Shown here: one piece after another, positions 7,434 through 15,147 of the stretch | Layout of the letters: each line of letters begins with the position of its first letter | How positions within the stretch are numbered: position 1 is the stretch's first letter | NCBI GenBank assembly: GCA_052380005.1 | Contig: JBQTCJ010000070.1 | DNA length: 22,860 bases | Source: Salinarimonas sp052380005 | GTDB taxonomy: Bacteria; Pseudomonadota; Alphaproteobacteria; Rhizobiales; Beijerinckiaceae | Strand: one strand, 5' to 3' | The notes under the pieces: generated by a model | The model's database searches: none | Told to the model about the DNA's origin: nothing | What the model saw: the letters and a program-made list of their open reading frames with translations, nothing else | Translations under genes and position numbers: made by a program

Positions 7434-9191
7434 ATGGCATCCAAGACCGCCGCCGACGTCCTCGTCGACACGCTGATCGAGTGGGGGGTCGACACGATCT
7501 TCGGCCTGCCCGGCGACGGCATCAACGGCATCATCGAGAGCCTGCGCAAGCGCGCCGACGAGATCCGCTTCGTGCAGGTGCGCCACGAGGAAGGCGCGGC
7601 CTTCATGGCCTGCGGCTACGCCAAGTTCACCGGCAAGCTCGGCGTCTGCCTCGCGACCTCGGGTCCGGGCGGCATCCACCTGCTCAACGGCCTCTACGAC
7701 GCCAAGCTCGACGGCCAGCCGGTGCTCGCCATCACCGGCCTCCAGTTCCACGACCTGATCGGCACCCACACCCAGCAGGACGTCGAGCTCGACAAGGTCT
7801 TCCAGGACGTGGCGGTGTACAACGCCCGCGTCATGGGCCCTGCCCACACGCGTAACGTCGTCGAGCTCGCATGCCGCTCTGCGCTCGCCTATCGCGGCGT
7901 CGCGCACGTGACGATGCCGGTGGACACGCAGTCCCAGCCCGTGAAGGCGGACTACCGCTCGAAGCGCAACATCGCCGGCCACGTCTCCGACCGCATGGCC
8001 GAGAGCGCGCACATCCCCACCGAGCACCAGATCGCCGAGGCCGCCGCGATCCTCAACGCTGGCGAGCGCACGGTCATATTGGCCGGCCGCGGGGCGCTCG
8101 GCGCCCGCGACCAGGTGATCGCGCTCGCCGAGCGGCTCGGGGCGCCGATCGTCAAGCCGCTGCTCGGCAAGGGCGTCGTGCCCGACGACCACCCGCTGAC
8201 GACGGGCGGCACGGGACTCCTCGGCACGCGGCCCTCGCAGGAGGCGCTCGAAAGCTGCGACACGCTGCTGATCGTCGGCTCGTCCTATCCCTACATCGAG
8301 TTCTACCCGTCGCCGGGCCAGGCGAAGGCGATCCAGATCGACATCGACCCGCAGCGCATCGGGCTTCGCTACGACGTCGACGCCGCGCTGGTCGGCGATT
8401 CCGTGCGGGTGCTGGAGCTCTTGCTGCCGCGCGTCGACTACCGCCAGGATCGCTCCTTCCTGGAGGAGGCGCAGGCGGGCATGCGCGACTGGCGGGCGCT
8501 GATGCAGGAGCGCGGCACGCGGCGGGACACGCCGATGAAGCCGCAGGTCGTGGCGCACGAGCTCAACGAGCTCATCCCGGACAACGCCATCCTCACCACG
8601 GACTCGGGCACGATCACCACCTGGATCGCGCGCCATGTCGACATCCGCGGGGACATGATGTTCTCCTGCTCGGGCAACCTCGCCACCATGGCCTGCGGGC
8701 TGCCCTACGCCAACGCCGCCGCCATCGCCTACCCGAACCGGCCGGTGATCGCCTTCGTCGGCGACGGCGGGCTGTCGATGCTGATGAGCGAGCTGATCAC
8801 GGCGAAGAAGTACGACCTCGACGTGAAGGTCATCGTGATCAAGAACAACACGCTCGGCCAGATCAAGTGGGAGCAGATGGTCTTCCTGGGCAACCCGGAA
8901 TACGGCTGCGAGCTCGAGCCCGTCGACTTCGCCACGATCGCGCGGGGCTGCGGCTTCGTCTCCTTCACGATCACCGATCCGGCGCAGTGCGCGCAGACCC
9001 TGCGCCAGGCGCTCGCGACGCCGGGGCCGGTCCTGGTGGAGGCCGTCGTCGATCCGCACGAGCCGCCGATGCCGCCGAAGATCGAGCCCGGCCAGGCGGC
9101 GAAGTTCGCGCAGAGTCTCGCCCGGGGCACGCCCAACGCCGGCAGGATCGCGCTCACCGCCGCCTCGGACACGGTCCGCGAGATCATCTGA
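7434..9191 (+). CDS. Thiamine-diphosphate enzyme, pyruvate:quinone oxidoreductase (PoxB)-like
   Basis: This 585-aa protein has the three-domain ThDP-enzyme layout. The N-terminal PYR domain has GVDTIFGLPGDGINGI at 18-33 and the cofactor-activating glutamate in RHEEGAAFMA (E52). A central domain follows, and the C-terminal PP domain has GDGG at 443-446 and NN at 471-472, which bind ThDP-Mg. The stretches SGPGGIHLLNGLYDAKLDGQPVLAI and the C-terminal PPKIEPGQAAKFAQSLARG resemble E. coli PoxB more than acetolactate synthase. PoxB decarboxylates pyruvate to acetate and CO2 and passes electrons to quinone at the membrane. ATG 7434 is preferred, with AGGAG upstream; the frame opens earlier at 7374. 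It is the first gene of a three-gene operon and the next gene starts 10 nt after its stop. It could instead be a benzoylformate- or oxalyl-CoA-decarboxylase-like enzyme or an orphan 2-ketoacid decarboxylase. The fold is certain; the substrate is not. Confidence 0.85.
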   Translation: MASKTAADVLVDTLIEWGVDTIFGLPGDGINGIIESLRKRADEIRFVQVRHEEGAAFMACGYAKFTGKLGVCLATSGPGGIHLLNGLYDAKLDGQPVLAITGLQFHDLIGTHTQQDVELDKVFQDVAVYNARVMGPAHTRNVVELACRSALAYRGVAHVTMPVDTQSQPVKADYRSKRNIAGHVSDRMAESAHIPTEHQIAEAAAILNAGERTVILAGRGALGARDQVIALAERLGAPIVKPLLGKGVVPDDHPLTTGGTGLLGTRPSQEALESCDTLLIVGSSYPYIEFYPSPGQAKAIQIDIDPQRIGLRYDVDAALVGDSVRVLELLLPRVDYRQDRSFLEEAQAGMRDWRALMQERGTRRDTPMKPQVVAHELNELIPDNAILTTDSGTITTWIARHVDIRGDMMFSCSGNLATMACGLPYANAAAIAYPNRPVIAFVGDGGLSMLMSELITAKKYDLDVKVIVIKNNTLGQIKWEQMVFLGNPEYGCELEPVDFATIARGCGFVSFTITDPAQCAQTLRQALATPGPVLVEAVVDPHEPPMPPKIEPGQAAKFAQSLARGTPNAGRIALTAASDTVREII

Positions 9192-9201
9192 GGTGCGCGT
9201 A

Positions 9202-10308
9202 ATGGCCGGAGCCGTCCCCGTCGACGCGCTCGAGGTGCGCGCCTACCGCATCCCGACCGACGCGCCGGAGGCGGACGGCACGCTCGACTGGGACGCGACC
9301 ACGCTCGTCGTGGTCACCGCGTCCGCCGGCGGTGTGCGCGGCAATCAGGTGCGCGGCATGGGCTACGCCTATACCGACGCGGCGGCCGCGGGGGTCGTAT
9401 CCGGCACTCTCGCCGGGGAGGTCCTCGGCGAGAACGCCATGGACGTGCCCCGGCTCTGGGATCGTATGCGGCGGCGGGTGCGCAACATGGGCGCGTCCGG
9501 CATCGCCGCCTCGGCGATCTCGGCGGTCGACACGGCGCTGTGGGACCTCAAGGCCGGACTGATCGGCCTGCCCCTCGTCGACCTCTGGGGCGCGCGGCGC
9601 GAGCGGCTTGCCATCTACGGCTCCGGCGGCTTCACCGGCTACGACGACGCCCGCCTCGCCGAGCAGCTCGGTGGCTGGGTCCGCGAGGACGGGTGCGTGC
9701 GCGTCAAGATGAAGATCGGCACGGACCGGCGCGTCGAGGAGCGGCGCATGCGCGTCGCCCGCGACGCGATCGGGGAGGCGGCCCTGATGATCGACTCGAA
9801 CGGCGCCTGCACCCCGCGCCGGGCGCTCGCCATGGCCGAGCTCGCCGAAGGGTTCGGCGTCGACTGGTACGAGGAGCCCGTCACCTCGGACGATCTCGAC
9901 GGGCTCGCGTTCGTGCGCGCCAGGCTCCACTGCGGCATCGACTGCGCGGCGGGGGAGTACGTCTTCGGGCCGCACGACGCCCGCCGGCTGCTCGAGGCGC
10001 GCGCCGTCGACTGCCTCCAGATCGATGCGACCCGCGCGCTCGGCTATACCGGCTTCCTCCAGGCGGCGGCGCTGGCGGAGGCCTTCGCGGTGCCGATCTC
10101 GGCCCACACCGCGCCGGCGCTGCATCTGCCCGTCTGCCTCGCCGCGCCGGGCTGCCGTCACATCGAGTGGTTCCACGACCACGTGCGGATCGAGGCCATG
10201 CTCATCGAGGGCGCGCCCGTGCCGCGCGACGGCGCGATCGCGCCGAACGGCAGGCCCGGCCACGGGCTGACCTTCAAGGCGAAGGACGCCGAGCGCTTCG
10301 CCGTCTGA
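9202..10308 (+). CDS. Mandelate racemase/muconate lactonizing enzyme family protein (enolase superfamily)
   Basis: This is a 368-aa member of the enolase superfamily. These enzymes abstract the proton alpha to a carboxylate and either racemise 2-hydroxyacids or dehydrate sugar acids. The mandelate-racemase active-site set is intact: K169-M-K171, metal ligands D198, E224 (in YEEPV) and E252, the Asp-His dyad D275/H302, and E322 (HIEW). The spacings D198-E224, D275-H302 and H302-E322 equal those in mandelate racemase (26, 27 and 20). This places it in the MR subgroup, not the muconate cycloisomerase subgroup. The start is ATG 9202, with GAGGTG overlapping the preceding stop codon; a GTG at 9193 in frame is less likely. 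It lies between the ThDP enzyme and the FAD/Fe-S dehydrogenase in one operon. The substrate cannot be identified by eye. Confidence 0.9.
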   Translation: MAGAVPVDALEVRAYRIPTDAPEADGTLDWDATTLVVVTASAGGVRGNQVRGMGYAYTDAAAAGVVSGTLAGEVLGENAMDVPRLWDRMRRRVRNMGASGIAASAISAVDTALWDLKAGLIGLPLVDLWGARRERLAIYGSGGFTGYDDARLAEQLGGWVREDGCVRVKMKIGTDRRVEERRMRVARDAIGEAALMIDSNGACTPRRALAMAELAEGFGVDWYEEPVTSDDLDGLAFVRARLHCGIDCAAGEYVFGPHDARRLLEARAVDCLQIDATRALGYTGFLQAAALAEAFAVPISAHTAPALHLPVCLAAPGCRHIEWFHDHVRIEAMLIEGAPVPRDGAIAPNGRPGHGLTFKAKDAERFAV

Positions 10309-10330
10309 CCGCACCCGCGAGGAGACCTCC

Positions 10331-13264
10331 ATGACCGCACTCGCCCGGATCGTCGAGCGTACCGCCTCAGGCCGCATCGCCACCGAGGCCGCGCGCTTCG
10401 ACGGCGACGCGGACGCGCTCGCGCGCGACCTCGCCGCGCATGTCGATGCCGAGGTGCGCTTCTCCGACGGCGACCGCGCGCTCTACGCCACCGACTCGTC
10501 GAACTACCGGCAGGTGCCGATCGGCGTCGTCGTGCCCCGCACGGTGGAGGCCGCGGCGGAGGCGGTGCGCATCGCCGCGCGCCACGAGGCGCCGATCCTC
10601 TCGCGCGGGGGAGGGACCTCGCTGGCGGGGCAGTGTACCAACACGGCGGTCGTGATCGACTGGTCGAAACATTGCCGGCGCGTGCTCGAGATCGACCCCG
10701 CCCGCCGGCTCGCCCGGGTCGAGCCCGGCTGCGTCCTCGACGTGCTCAGGAACGCGGCCGAGCGCCACCACCTCACCTTCGGTCCCGATCCCGCGACCCA
10801 CAGCCACAACACGCTGGGTGGCATGATCGGCAACAATTCCTGCGGCGTGCATTCCGTCATCGGCAAGCGTACGGCCGACAACGTCGAGGCGCTCGACGTG
10901 ATCACGCCGCGGGGGCTGCGGCTCACCGTCGGCAAGACGTCCGACGCCGATCTGGCGGCGATCCGCGCCGAGGGCGGCCCCCGCGCGGCGCTCTACGACA
11001 AGCTCGACGCCTTTCGGACGAGGCACGCGCGGCTCCTGCGCGAGGGCTATCCCGACATCCCCCGCCGCGTCTCCGGCTTCGCCGATCTCGACAAGCTCCT
11101 GCCGGAGCACGGTTTCGACGTGGCGAAGGCGCTCGTCGGGACCGAGGGCACCTGCGTCGCGATCCTCGGCGCCACGCTGGACCTGATCGAGAGCCCGCCC
11201 GAGCGGGTGCTGTGCGTGCTCTCCTTCCCCTCGATCCACGAGGCGGCCGACGAGGTCGTCGCCGTGCGGGCGCACGGGCCGATCGCCATCGAGGGCGTGG
11301 ACGGCTTCCTCATCGACGCGATGCAGCGCAAGCACCTGCACGAGGAGGACCTGAAGGTCCTGCCCGAGGGCGACAGCTGGCTCGTCGTCGAGTTCGGCGC
11401 CTTCGACCGCGCCGAGGCCGAGGAGAAGGCGCATGCGCTTCGGCGCGCCTACGAGGCGAAGGGCGTGGCCGCGCGCGTCCTCGCCGCGCCGGCGAAGGCG
11501 GCCGAGGTCTGGAGCGTGCGCGAGGCGGGCCTTCCCGGATCGGCCTACGTCCCCGATCGCCCGGAGACCTGGGAGGGTTGGGAGGACACCGCGGTCCCGC
11601 CCGAGAGGCTGGGGGCCTACACGCGAGACCTCCAGGCACTCTACGAGAAGTACGGCTACGTCTCGCCGATGTACGGCCATTTCGGCGACGGGCTCGTGCA
11701 TTGCCGCGTCTCGTTCGACCTGAAGCACGAGGACGGCGTGGCCGAGTGGTCGCGCTTCCTCTCGGAGGCGGCGGATCTCGTCGTGCGCTACGGCGGCTCG
11801 CTCTCGGGCGAGCACGGCGACGGCCAGGCGCGCGGCGCGCTTCTCGAGCGCATGTACGGGCCGGAGATGCTCGCCGCCTTCCGCGAGTTCAAGGCGATCT
11901 TCGATCCCGACGGCCTGATGAACCCCGGCAAGATCCTCGACCCCTACCCGGCGACCTCCAACCTGCGGCTCGGCCCGCGCCATGCGCCCGAGGAGCCCAG
12001 GACCTTCTTCTCCTTCCACGAGGAGGGCGGCTTCGTCGCCGCCGCGGAGCGCTGCGTCGGCGTCGGCAAGTGCCGCCGGCTCGAATCCGACGGCGGGGTG
12101 ATGTGCCCGAGCTGGATGGTCACCCGGGAGGAGGAGCATTCCACCCGCGGGCGCGCCCGGCTCCTGTTCGAGATGCTCCACGGCGGCGCGATGTCGGGCG
12201 GCTTCGCGGCGGAGAAGGTGGAGGAGGCGCTTTCCCTGTGCCTCGCCTGCAAGGGCTGCAAGAGCGACTGCCCGGTCAACGTCGACATGGCGACCTACAA
12301 GGCGGAGTTCCGGGCGCACCATTACAAGGGCAAGCTGCGGCCGCGAGCGGCCTACGCGATGGGGCTCATCCACCTGTGGGCGAAGCTCGGCTCGCGGATG
12401 CCGCGGATCGTCAACCTGGTCATGCGGATGCCGGGCCTCTCCGGGCTCGCCAAGAGCATCGGCGGCATCGCCCGGGAGCGCAGCATCCCCGCCTTCGCGC
12501 CGACGACCTTCCGCGCCTGGCTCGTGGCCCGCGAGGACCGGCCGCGCGACGGCGAGCGCGTGCTGATCTGGCCGGACACGTTCAACGACCATTTCCGGCC
12601 GGGCACGCTGATCGCGGCGACGAAGGTGCTGGAGCGCGCCGGCTACCGCGTCGAGATCCCGCCCCGGCGCCTGTGCTGCGGGCGCGCGCTCTACGCCGAG
12701 GGCTTCCTGCGCACGGCGCAGAACCTCTGGTTCGAGACGCTGACGTCGCTGAAGGGCGAGATCGCCGCCGGCACGCCGATCATCGGGCTCGAGCCCGCCT
12801 GCACCACGGCCTTCAAGGACGAGCTCGTCAACCTCTTCCCGGACGACAAGCGGGCGCGGGCGCTGTCGAGCCAGGTGTCCTACTTCTCGGATTTCGTCAT
12901 GGCCAACGAGGATCGCTTCGACCTGCCGCGGATCGTCGACGAGGCGCTCGTTCAGATCCACTGCCACCATCATGCGGTGCTCGAGGACACGGCCGAGCGG
13001 GCGCTCCTCGAGGCGCTCGGCATCGACGCGCGGATCGCGCCGTCCGGCTGCTGCGGCATGGCCGGCTCATTCGGCTTCGCGAAGGAGACCTACGAGACCG
13101 CGCAGGCCTGCGGCGAGCGCGTGATCCTGCCGATGGTGCGCGAGGCGGGCGACGACACAGTGATCCTCGCCGACGGCTTCTCCTGCCGCGAGCAGATCGA
13201 GCAGGGCGCCGGGCGCGAGACGCGCCACGTGGCGGAGCTGATGGCGGAGCGGATGGGGCTGTGA
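10331..13264 (+). CDS. FAD-binding and 4Fe-4S-binding 2-hydroxyacid dehydrogenase (YdiJ/GlcD-GlcF fusion type)
   Basis: This 977-aa fusion has a GlcD-like flavin dehydrogenase half followed by a GlcF-like iron-sulfur half. The FAD_binding_4 (PCMH) domain carries RGGGTSLAGQ (92-101) and HNTLGGMIGNNSCGVHS. A FAD-oxidase C-terminal domain follows, with SGEHGDGQARG near 497-507. The Fe-S part has C575-x5-C581...MC592P and C637-x2-C640-x2-C643-x3-C647P, then two CCG motifs (782-784 and 907-909) typical of heterodisulfide-reductase-like domains. Members oxidise D-lactate, D-2-hydroxyglutarate or similar 2-hydroxyacids and pass electrons to quinone or a cytochrome. The start at ATG 10331 has AGGAGA about 6 nt upstream, and the gap to the previous gene is 22 nt. 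It ends 10 bp from the stop of the convergent acyltransferase. The family is sure; the substrate is unknown. Confidence 0.93.
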   Translation: MTALARIVERTASGRIATEAARFDGDADALARDLAAHVDAEVRFSDGDRALYATDSSNYRQVPIGVVVPRTVEAAAEAVRIAARHEAPILSRGGGTSLAGQCTNTAVVIDWSKHCRRVLEIDPARRLARVEPGCVLDVLRNAAERHHLTFGPDPATHSHNTLGGMIGNNSCGVHSVIGKRTADNVEALDVITPRGLRLTVGKTSDADLAAIRAEGGPRAALYDKLDAFRTRHARLLREGYPDIPRRVSGFADLDKLLPEHGFDVAKALVGTEGTCVAILGATLDLIESPPERVLCVLSFPSIHEAADEVVAVRAHGPIAIEGVDGFLIDAMQRKHLHEEDLKVLPEGDSWLVVEFGAFDRAEAEEKAHALRRAYEAKGVAARVLAAPAKAAEVWSVREAGLPGSAYVPDRPETWEGWEDTAVPPERLGAYTRDLQALYEKYGYVSPMYGHFGDGLVHCRVSFDLKHEDGVAEWSRFLSEAADLVVRYGGSLSGEHGDGQARGALLERMYGPEMLAAFREFKAIFDPDGLMNPGKILDPYPATSNLRLGPRHAPEEPRTFFSFHEEGGFVAAAERCVGVGKCRRLESDGGVMCPSWMVTREEEHSTRGRARLLFEMLHGGAMSGGFAAEKVEEALSLCLACKGCKSDCPVNVDMATYKAEFRAHHYKGKLRPRAAYAMGLIHLWAKLGSRMPRIVNLVMRMPGLSGLAKSIGGIARERSIPAFAPTTFRAWLVAREDRPRDGERVLIWPDTFNDHFRPGTLIAATKVLERAGYRVEIPPRRLCCGRALYAEGFLRTAQNLWFETLTSLKGEIAAGTPIIGLEPACTTAFKDELVNLFPDDKRARALSSQVSYFSDFVMANEDRFDLPRIVDEALVQIHCHHHAVLEDTAERALLEALGIDARIAPSGCCGMAGSFGFAKETYETAQACGERVILPMVREAGDDTVILADGFSCREQIEQGAGRETRHVAELMAERMGL

Positions 13265-13274
13265 CGCGCCTCGA

Positions 13275-14036
13275 TCAGGTGCGTCTCGCCGCCTCGAGCG
13301 CGGCCTCGGCGGTCGTTGCGAAGTCGGAGGCGGAGAGCCCCGGGGCGATCGCAGCCGCGTAGGTGACGCGGATCGTGCCGGCGCGGCGCGGAGAGCGGCT
13401 GCGCCAATAGAGACCCGAATCGACCGCCATCGGCAGGGCCGGGACGCCGAGCGCCTTGTAGAGCAGCTCCGCGCCACGCTTGAAGACGATCGGGTCGGAC
13501 GGGGCGCGGCGCGTGCCTTCGGGGAAGATCAGCACGGAGCGGCCCTCGGCGAGCGCGGCGCGGCTGTGCTCGATCATCTCGCGCAGCGCCTTGCCGCCGC
13601 TCGCCCGGTCGATGACGATCATGCCGGAGCGCCGCAGGTACCACCCGAAGACCGGAATCTGCAGCAGCTCCTGCTTCGCCACGATGGCGACGTCGGGAAA
13701 CAGCACCAGCGCCGCGAAGGTCTCCCACGTCGACTGGTGGTTCGCGACGACGAGGCAGGGCCCGTCGGGCCGGTGGTCGCGCCCGCGCTCGACGTGACGC
13801 AGGCCGACGAGAACGCGCAGGCCGAGGAAGGCGCCGCGCACCCACACCCGCGTCGCCGCCCGGATCGCCGGCCTGGGCGAGCCGAGAAGGGCGAAGACCG
13901 GAATCGCGAGGCCGAACAGGCCCGTCCACAGCGCGAGGTAGAGGTCGAAGGCGCGCGAGCGCGCCGTGACCGCGAGTCGGCGCGGCGAGAGCCGCGAGGC
14001 GGGGAGCGCCGGGGGAAACGCGCTCGCGGGCGTCAC
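13275..14036 (-). CDS. plsC: 1-acyl-sn-glycerol-3-phosphate acyltransferase (PlsC family)
   Basis: This 253-aa membrane-associated acyltransferase adds the second acyl chain to lysophosphatidic acid to make phosphatidate. The catalytic block is NHQSTWE, with H100 and E105 in an H-x4-E arrangement (more often H-x4-D). The substrate-binding block FPEGTRR is at 171-177, with IPVFGWYLRRSGMIVIDR (127-144) between them. A hydrophobic segment at 31-51 anchors it. The start is GTG 14036, overlapping the TGA of the upstream gene (GTGA), with an AAGG 8 nt upstream. It is third in a coupled minus-strand trio after the 63-aa and DUF6481-like genes. Because the family has several paralogues per genome, it may acylate another lysolipid. 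Confidence 0.9.
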   Translation of the reverse strand: MTPASAFPPALPASRLSPRRLAVTARSRAFDLYLALWTGLFGLAIPVFALLGSPRPAIRAATRVWVRGAFLGLRVLVGLRHVERGRDHRPDGPCLVVANHQSTWETFAALVLFPDVAIVAKQELLQIPVFGWYLRRSGMIVIDRASGGKALREMIEHSRAALAEGRSVLIFPEGTRRAPSDPIVFKRGAELLYKALGVPALPMAVDSGLYWRSRSPRRAGTIRVTYAAAIAPGLSASDFATTAEAALEAARRT

Positions 14037-14389
14037 TTGCGGGCCTTGCGTGCCGCGTAGCGGGCGTCGCGCGCCGCCTTCTGCTGCACCAGGAGGTCGG
14101 CCTCGCGCTGGGCGGCGTCCGCCTCCTCGGTCGCGGCGCGCTCGCGCGCCTCGGCCTCGCTCGCGACGCGCTCGGCCGCGAGGCGCTCCGCCTCGGCCTT
14201 GCGGGTCGCGTCGCGCTCGGCGCGGCGGGCGTCGCGCTCGCGGGTCGCGGCCTCGCGCTCGGCCCGCCGCTGGGCGGCCGCGGGATCGTTCGACGGCGAC
14301 TTCGCCTTGGCGCGCTCCAGCATGGCGCGCTTGGCGCTCGCGGCGTCGCTCTGGCGGTCGGTGAAGCTCTTCTCGCGATAGGCGCTCAT
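14033..14389 (-). CDS. DUF6481-like highly charged coiled-coil protein
   Basis: This 118-aa protein is made almost entirely of A, R, E, K and D. It has an N-terminal signature SAYREKSFTDRQSDAASAKRAMLERAKAK, then a long single alpha-helix or coiled coil (about 35-100), and ends in KAARDARYAARKARK. This pattern matches the small DUF6481 family of alphaproteobacteria as I recall it; the function is unknown. Its ATG (14389-14387) overlaps the upstream TGA by 4 nt, and its own TGA overlaps the GTG of the acyltransferase, so it is translationally coupled on both sides. The basic C-terminus suggests RNA, DNA or ribosome contact, but that is speculation. Confidence 0.7.
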   Translation of the reverse strand: MSAYREKSFTDRQSDAASAKRAMLERAKAKSPSNDPAAAQRRAEREAATRERDARRAERDATRKAEAERLAAERVASEAEARERAATEEADAAQREADLLVQQKAARDARYAARKARK

Positions 14390-14577
14390 GACTGGATCTC
14401 GCTCTCTCGCACGGCGAGCTCGGAGGTTCCGGCCTTCACCCGGTAGGAAGCTTCGCCGGTCTGGTCCGCCGGCATCAGGCGCACGATCTCGTAGCTCTCG
14501 GCGCCGCCGAAACGTCCGTCCGGGACGGGGGCGCGCAGGAGCCGGACGCGCTGCCCGACCTTGTAGAGATGGGACAT
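14386..14577 (-). CDS. Small hypothetical protein, SH3/KOW-like
   Basis: This 63-aa protein starts at ATG 14577 with AAAGGAGACAC directly upstream, a strong ribosome-binding site. The reading frame continues upstream to 14643 but without family-like sequence. It begins MSHLYKVGQRVRLLRAP and later has YEIVRLMP...ASYRVKAGTSELAVRESEI, a pattern of short beta strands like the small SH3-like barrel proteins common in Hyphomicrobiales. No catalytic residues are apparent. It is first in the coupled trio with the DUF6481-like and plsC genes and lies downstream of the cold-shock gene terminator. Function unknown. Confidence 0.7.
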   Translation of the reverse strand: MSHLYKVGQRVRLLRAPVPDGRFGGAESYEIVRLMPADQTGEASYRVKAGTSELAVRESEIQS

Positions 14578-14645
14578 GTGTCTCCTTTCGGCGGCCGGCC
14601 GCGCGGCGCGGGCGCCAGTCATCGATGTCGACCGATCAAACACGA

Positions 14646-14674
14646 GAGCCGCCCCCCGGGGTGAGGGGCGGCTC
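14646..14674 (-). terminator. Rho-independent-like terminator after the cold-shock gene
   Basis: GAGCCGCCCC (14646-14655) pairs perfectly with GGGGCGGCTC (14665-14674): a 10-bp GC-rich stem with a 9-nt loop. It lies 30 bp past the cold-shock gene stop. On the minus strand it is followed by TCGTGTTTGATC, a weak T-rich tract. It should separate the cold-shock transcript from the trio downstream. Confidence 0.7.
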
Positions 14675-14703
14675 GAATCGCATGCGCCGGGGCGCGACAG
14701 GCC

Positions 14704-14913
14704 TCACGCGGCCTGGATGTTGTCCACGGCGACCTTGCCGGTGCGGCGATCCTGAGCCGTGTCGAAGGCGACCTTCTGGCCCTCGACGAGGCCACGCATG
14801 CCGGCGCGCTCGAGCGCGGTGGCGTGCACGAACACGTCCTTGGAGCCGTCGTCGGGCTGGATGAATCCGTAGCCCTTCTGGTCGTTGTAGAACTTAACGG
14901 TGCCGTTCGTCAT
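14704..14913 (-). CDS. Cold-shock domain protein (CspA family)
   Basis: This 69-aa protein is a single cold-shock domain, an OB fold that binds single-stranded RNA and DNA and melts mRNA structure. RNP1 is KGYGFI (13-18) and RNP2 is VFVHA (27-31). The opening MTNGTVKFYNDQKGYGFI is typical of the alphaproteobacterial CspA group. Length is normal. The ribosome-binding site is weak (GGA about 9 nt upstream). The upstream non-coding stretch is long enough for a structured 5' leader, as in other csp genes. A terminator follows at 14646-14674, so it is probably monocistronic. Alphaproteobacteria carry several paralogues, and which one this is cannot be told. Confidence 0.95.
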   Translation of the reverse strand: MTNGTVKFYNDQKGYGFIQPDDGSKDVFVHATALERAGMRGLVEGQKVAFDTAQDRRTGKVAVDNIQAA

Positions 14914-15147
14914 GAGTCGTATCCAGTCAGATAGTGGCGCGAACGCCGGTACCCGGGGCCCGCGCGGTCAGGGTCGTCGAAATTTCGGAAGAGAAGTCGA
15001 ACGCTCGTGCGGCTCTGCCGGCACGATACAGCACGTCAAGTCGGCCAAAAGATCGTAGGCCTTAGATAGACGATCGGGCGCCTCGGCGCAAGGGCCAGAG
15101 ACGCCCGCGAGCGCATTCGTCTTCGTTCGGTGCGTTCCTGCGGTGGT
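14914..15147 (-). promoter_or_regulatory. Cold-shock gene leader and promoter region
   Basis: These 234 bp carry no gene. On the minus strand a TTGACG box (15034-15039) could be the -35 of the cold-shock promoter, but no good -10 follows at 16-18 nt, so the promoter is not fixed. The roughly 100-nt stretch between that box and the ATG would give a leader long enough for thermosensing. A 6-bp inverted repeat (GATCGT 15051-15056, ACGATC 15070-15075) surrounds an AT-richer patch and might end the hbd transcript, which stops at 15148. Support is weak. Confidence 0.35.

Noticed and set aside
9193..9201. GTG start for the enolase-superfamily gene
   Set aside because: The GTG is part of the GAGGTG that serves ATG 9202 as ribosome-binding site.
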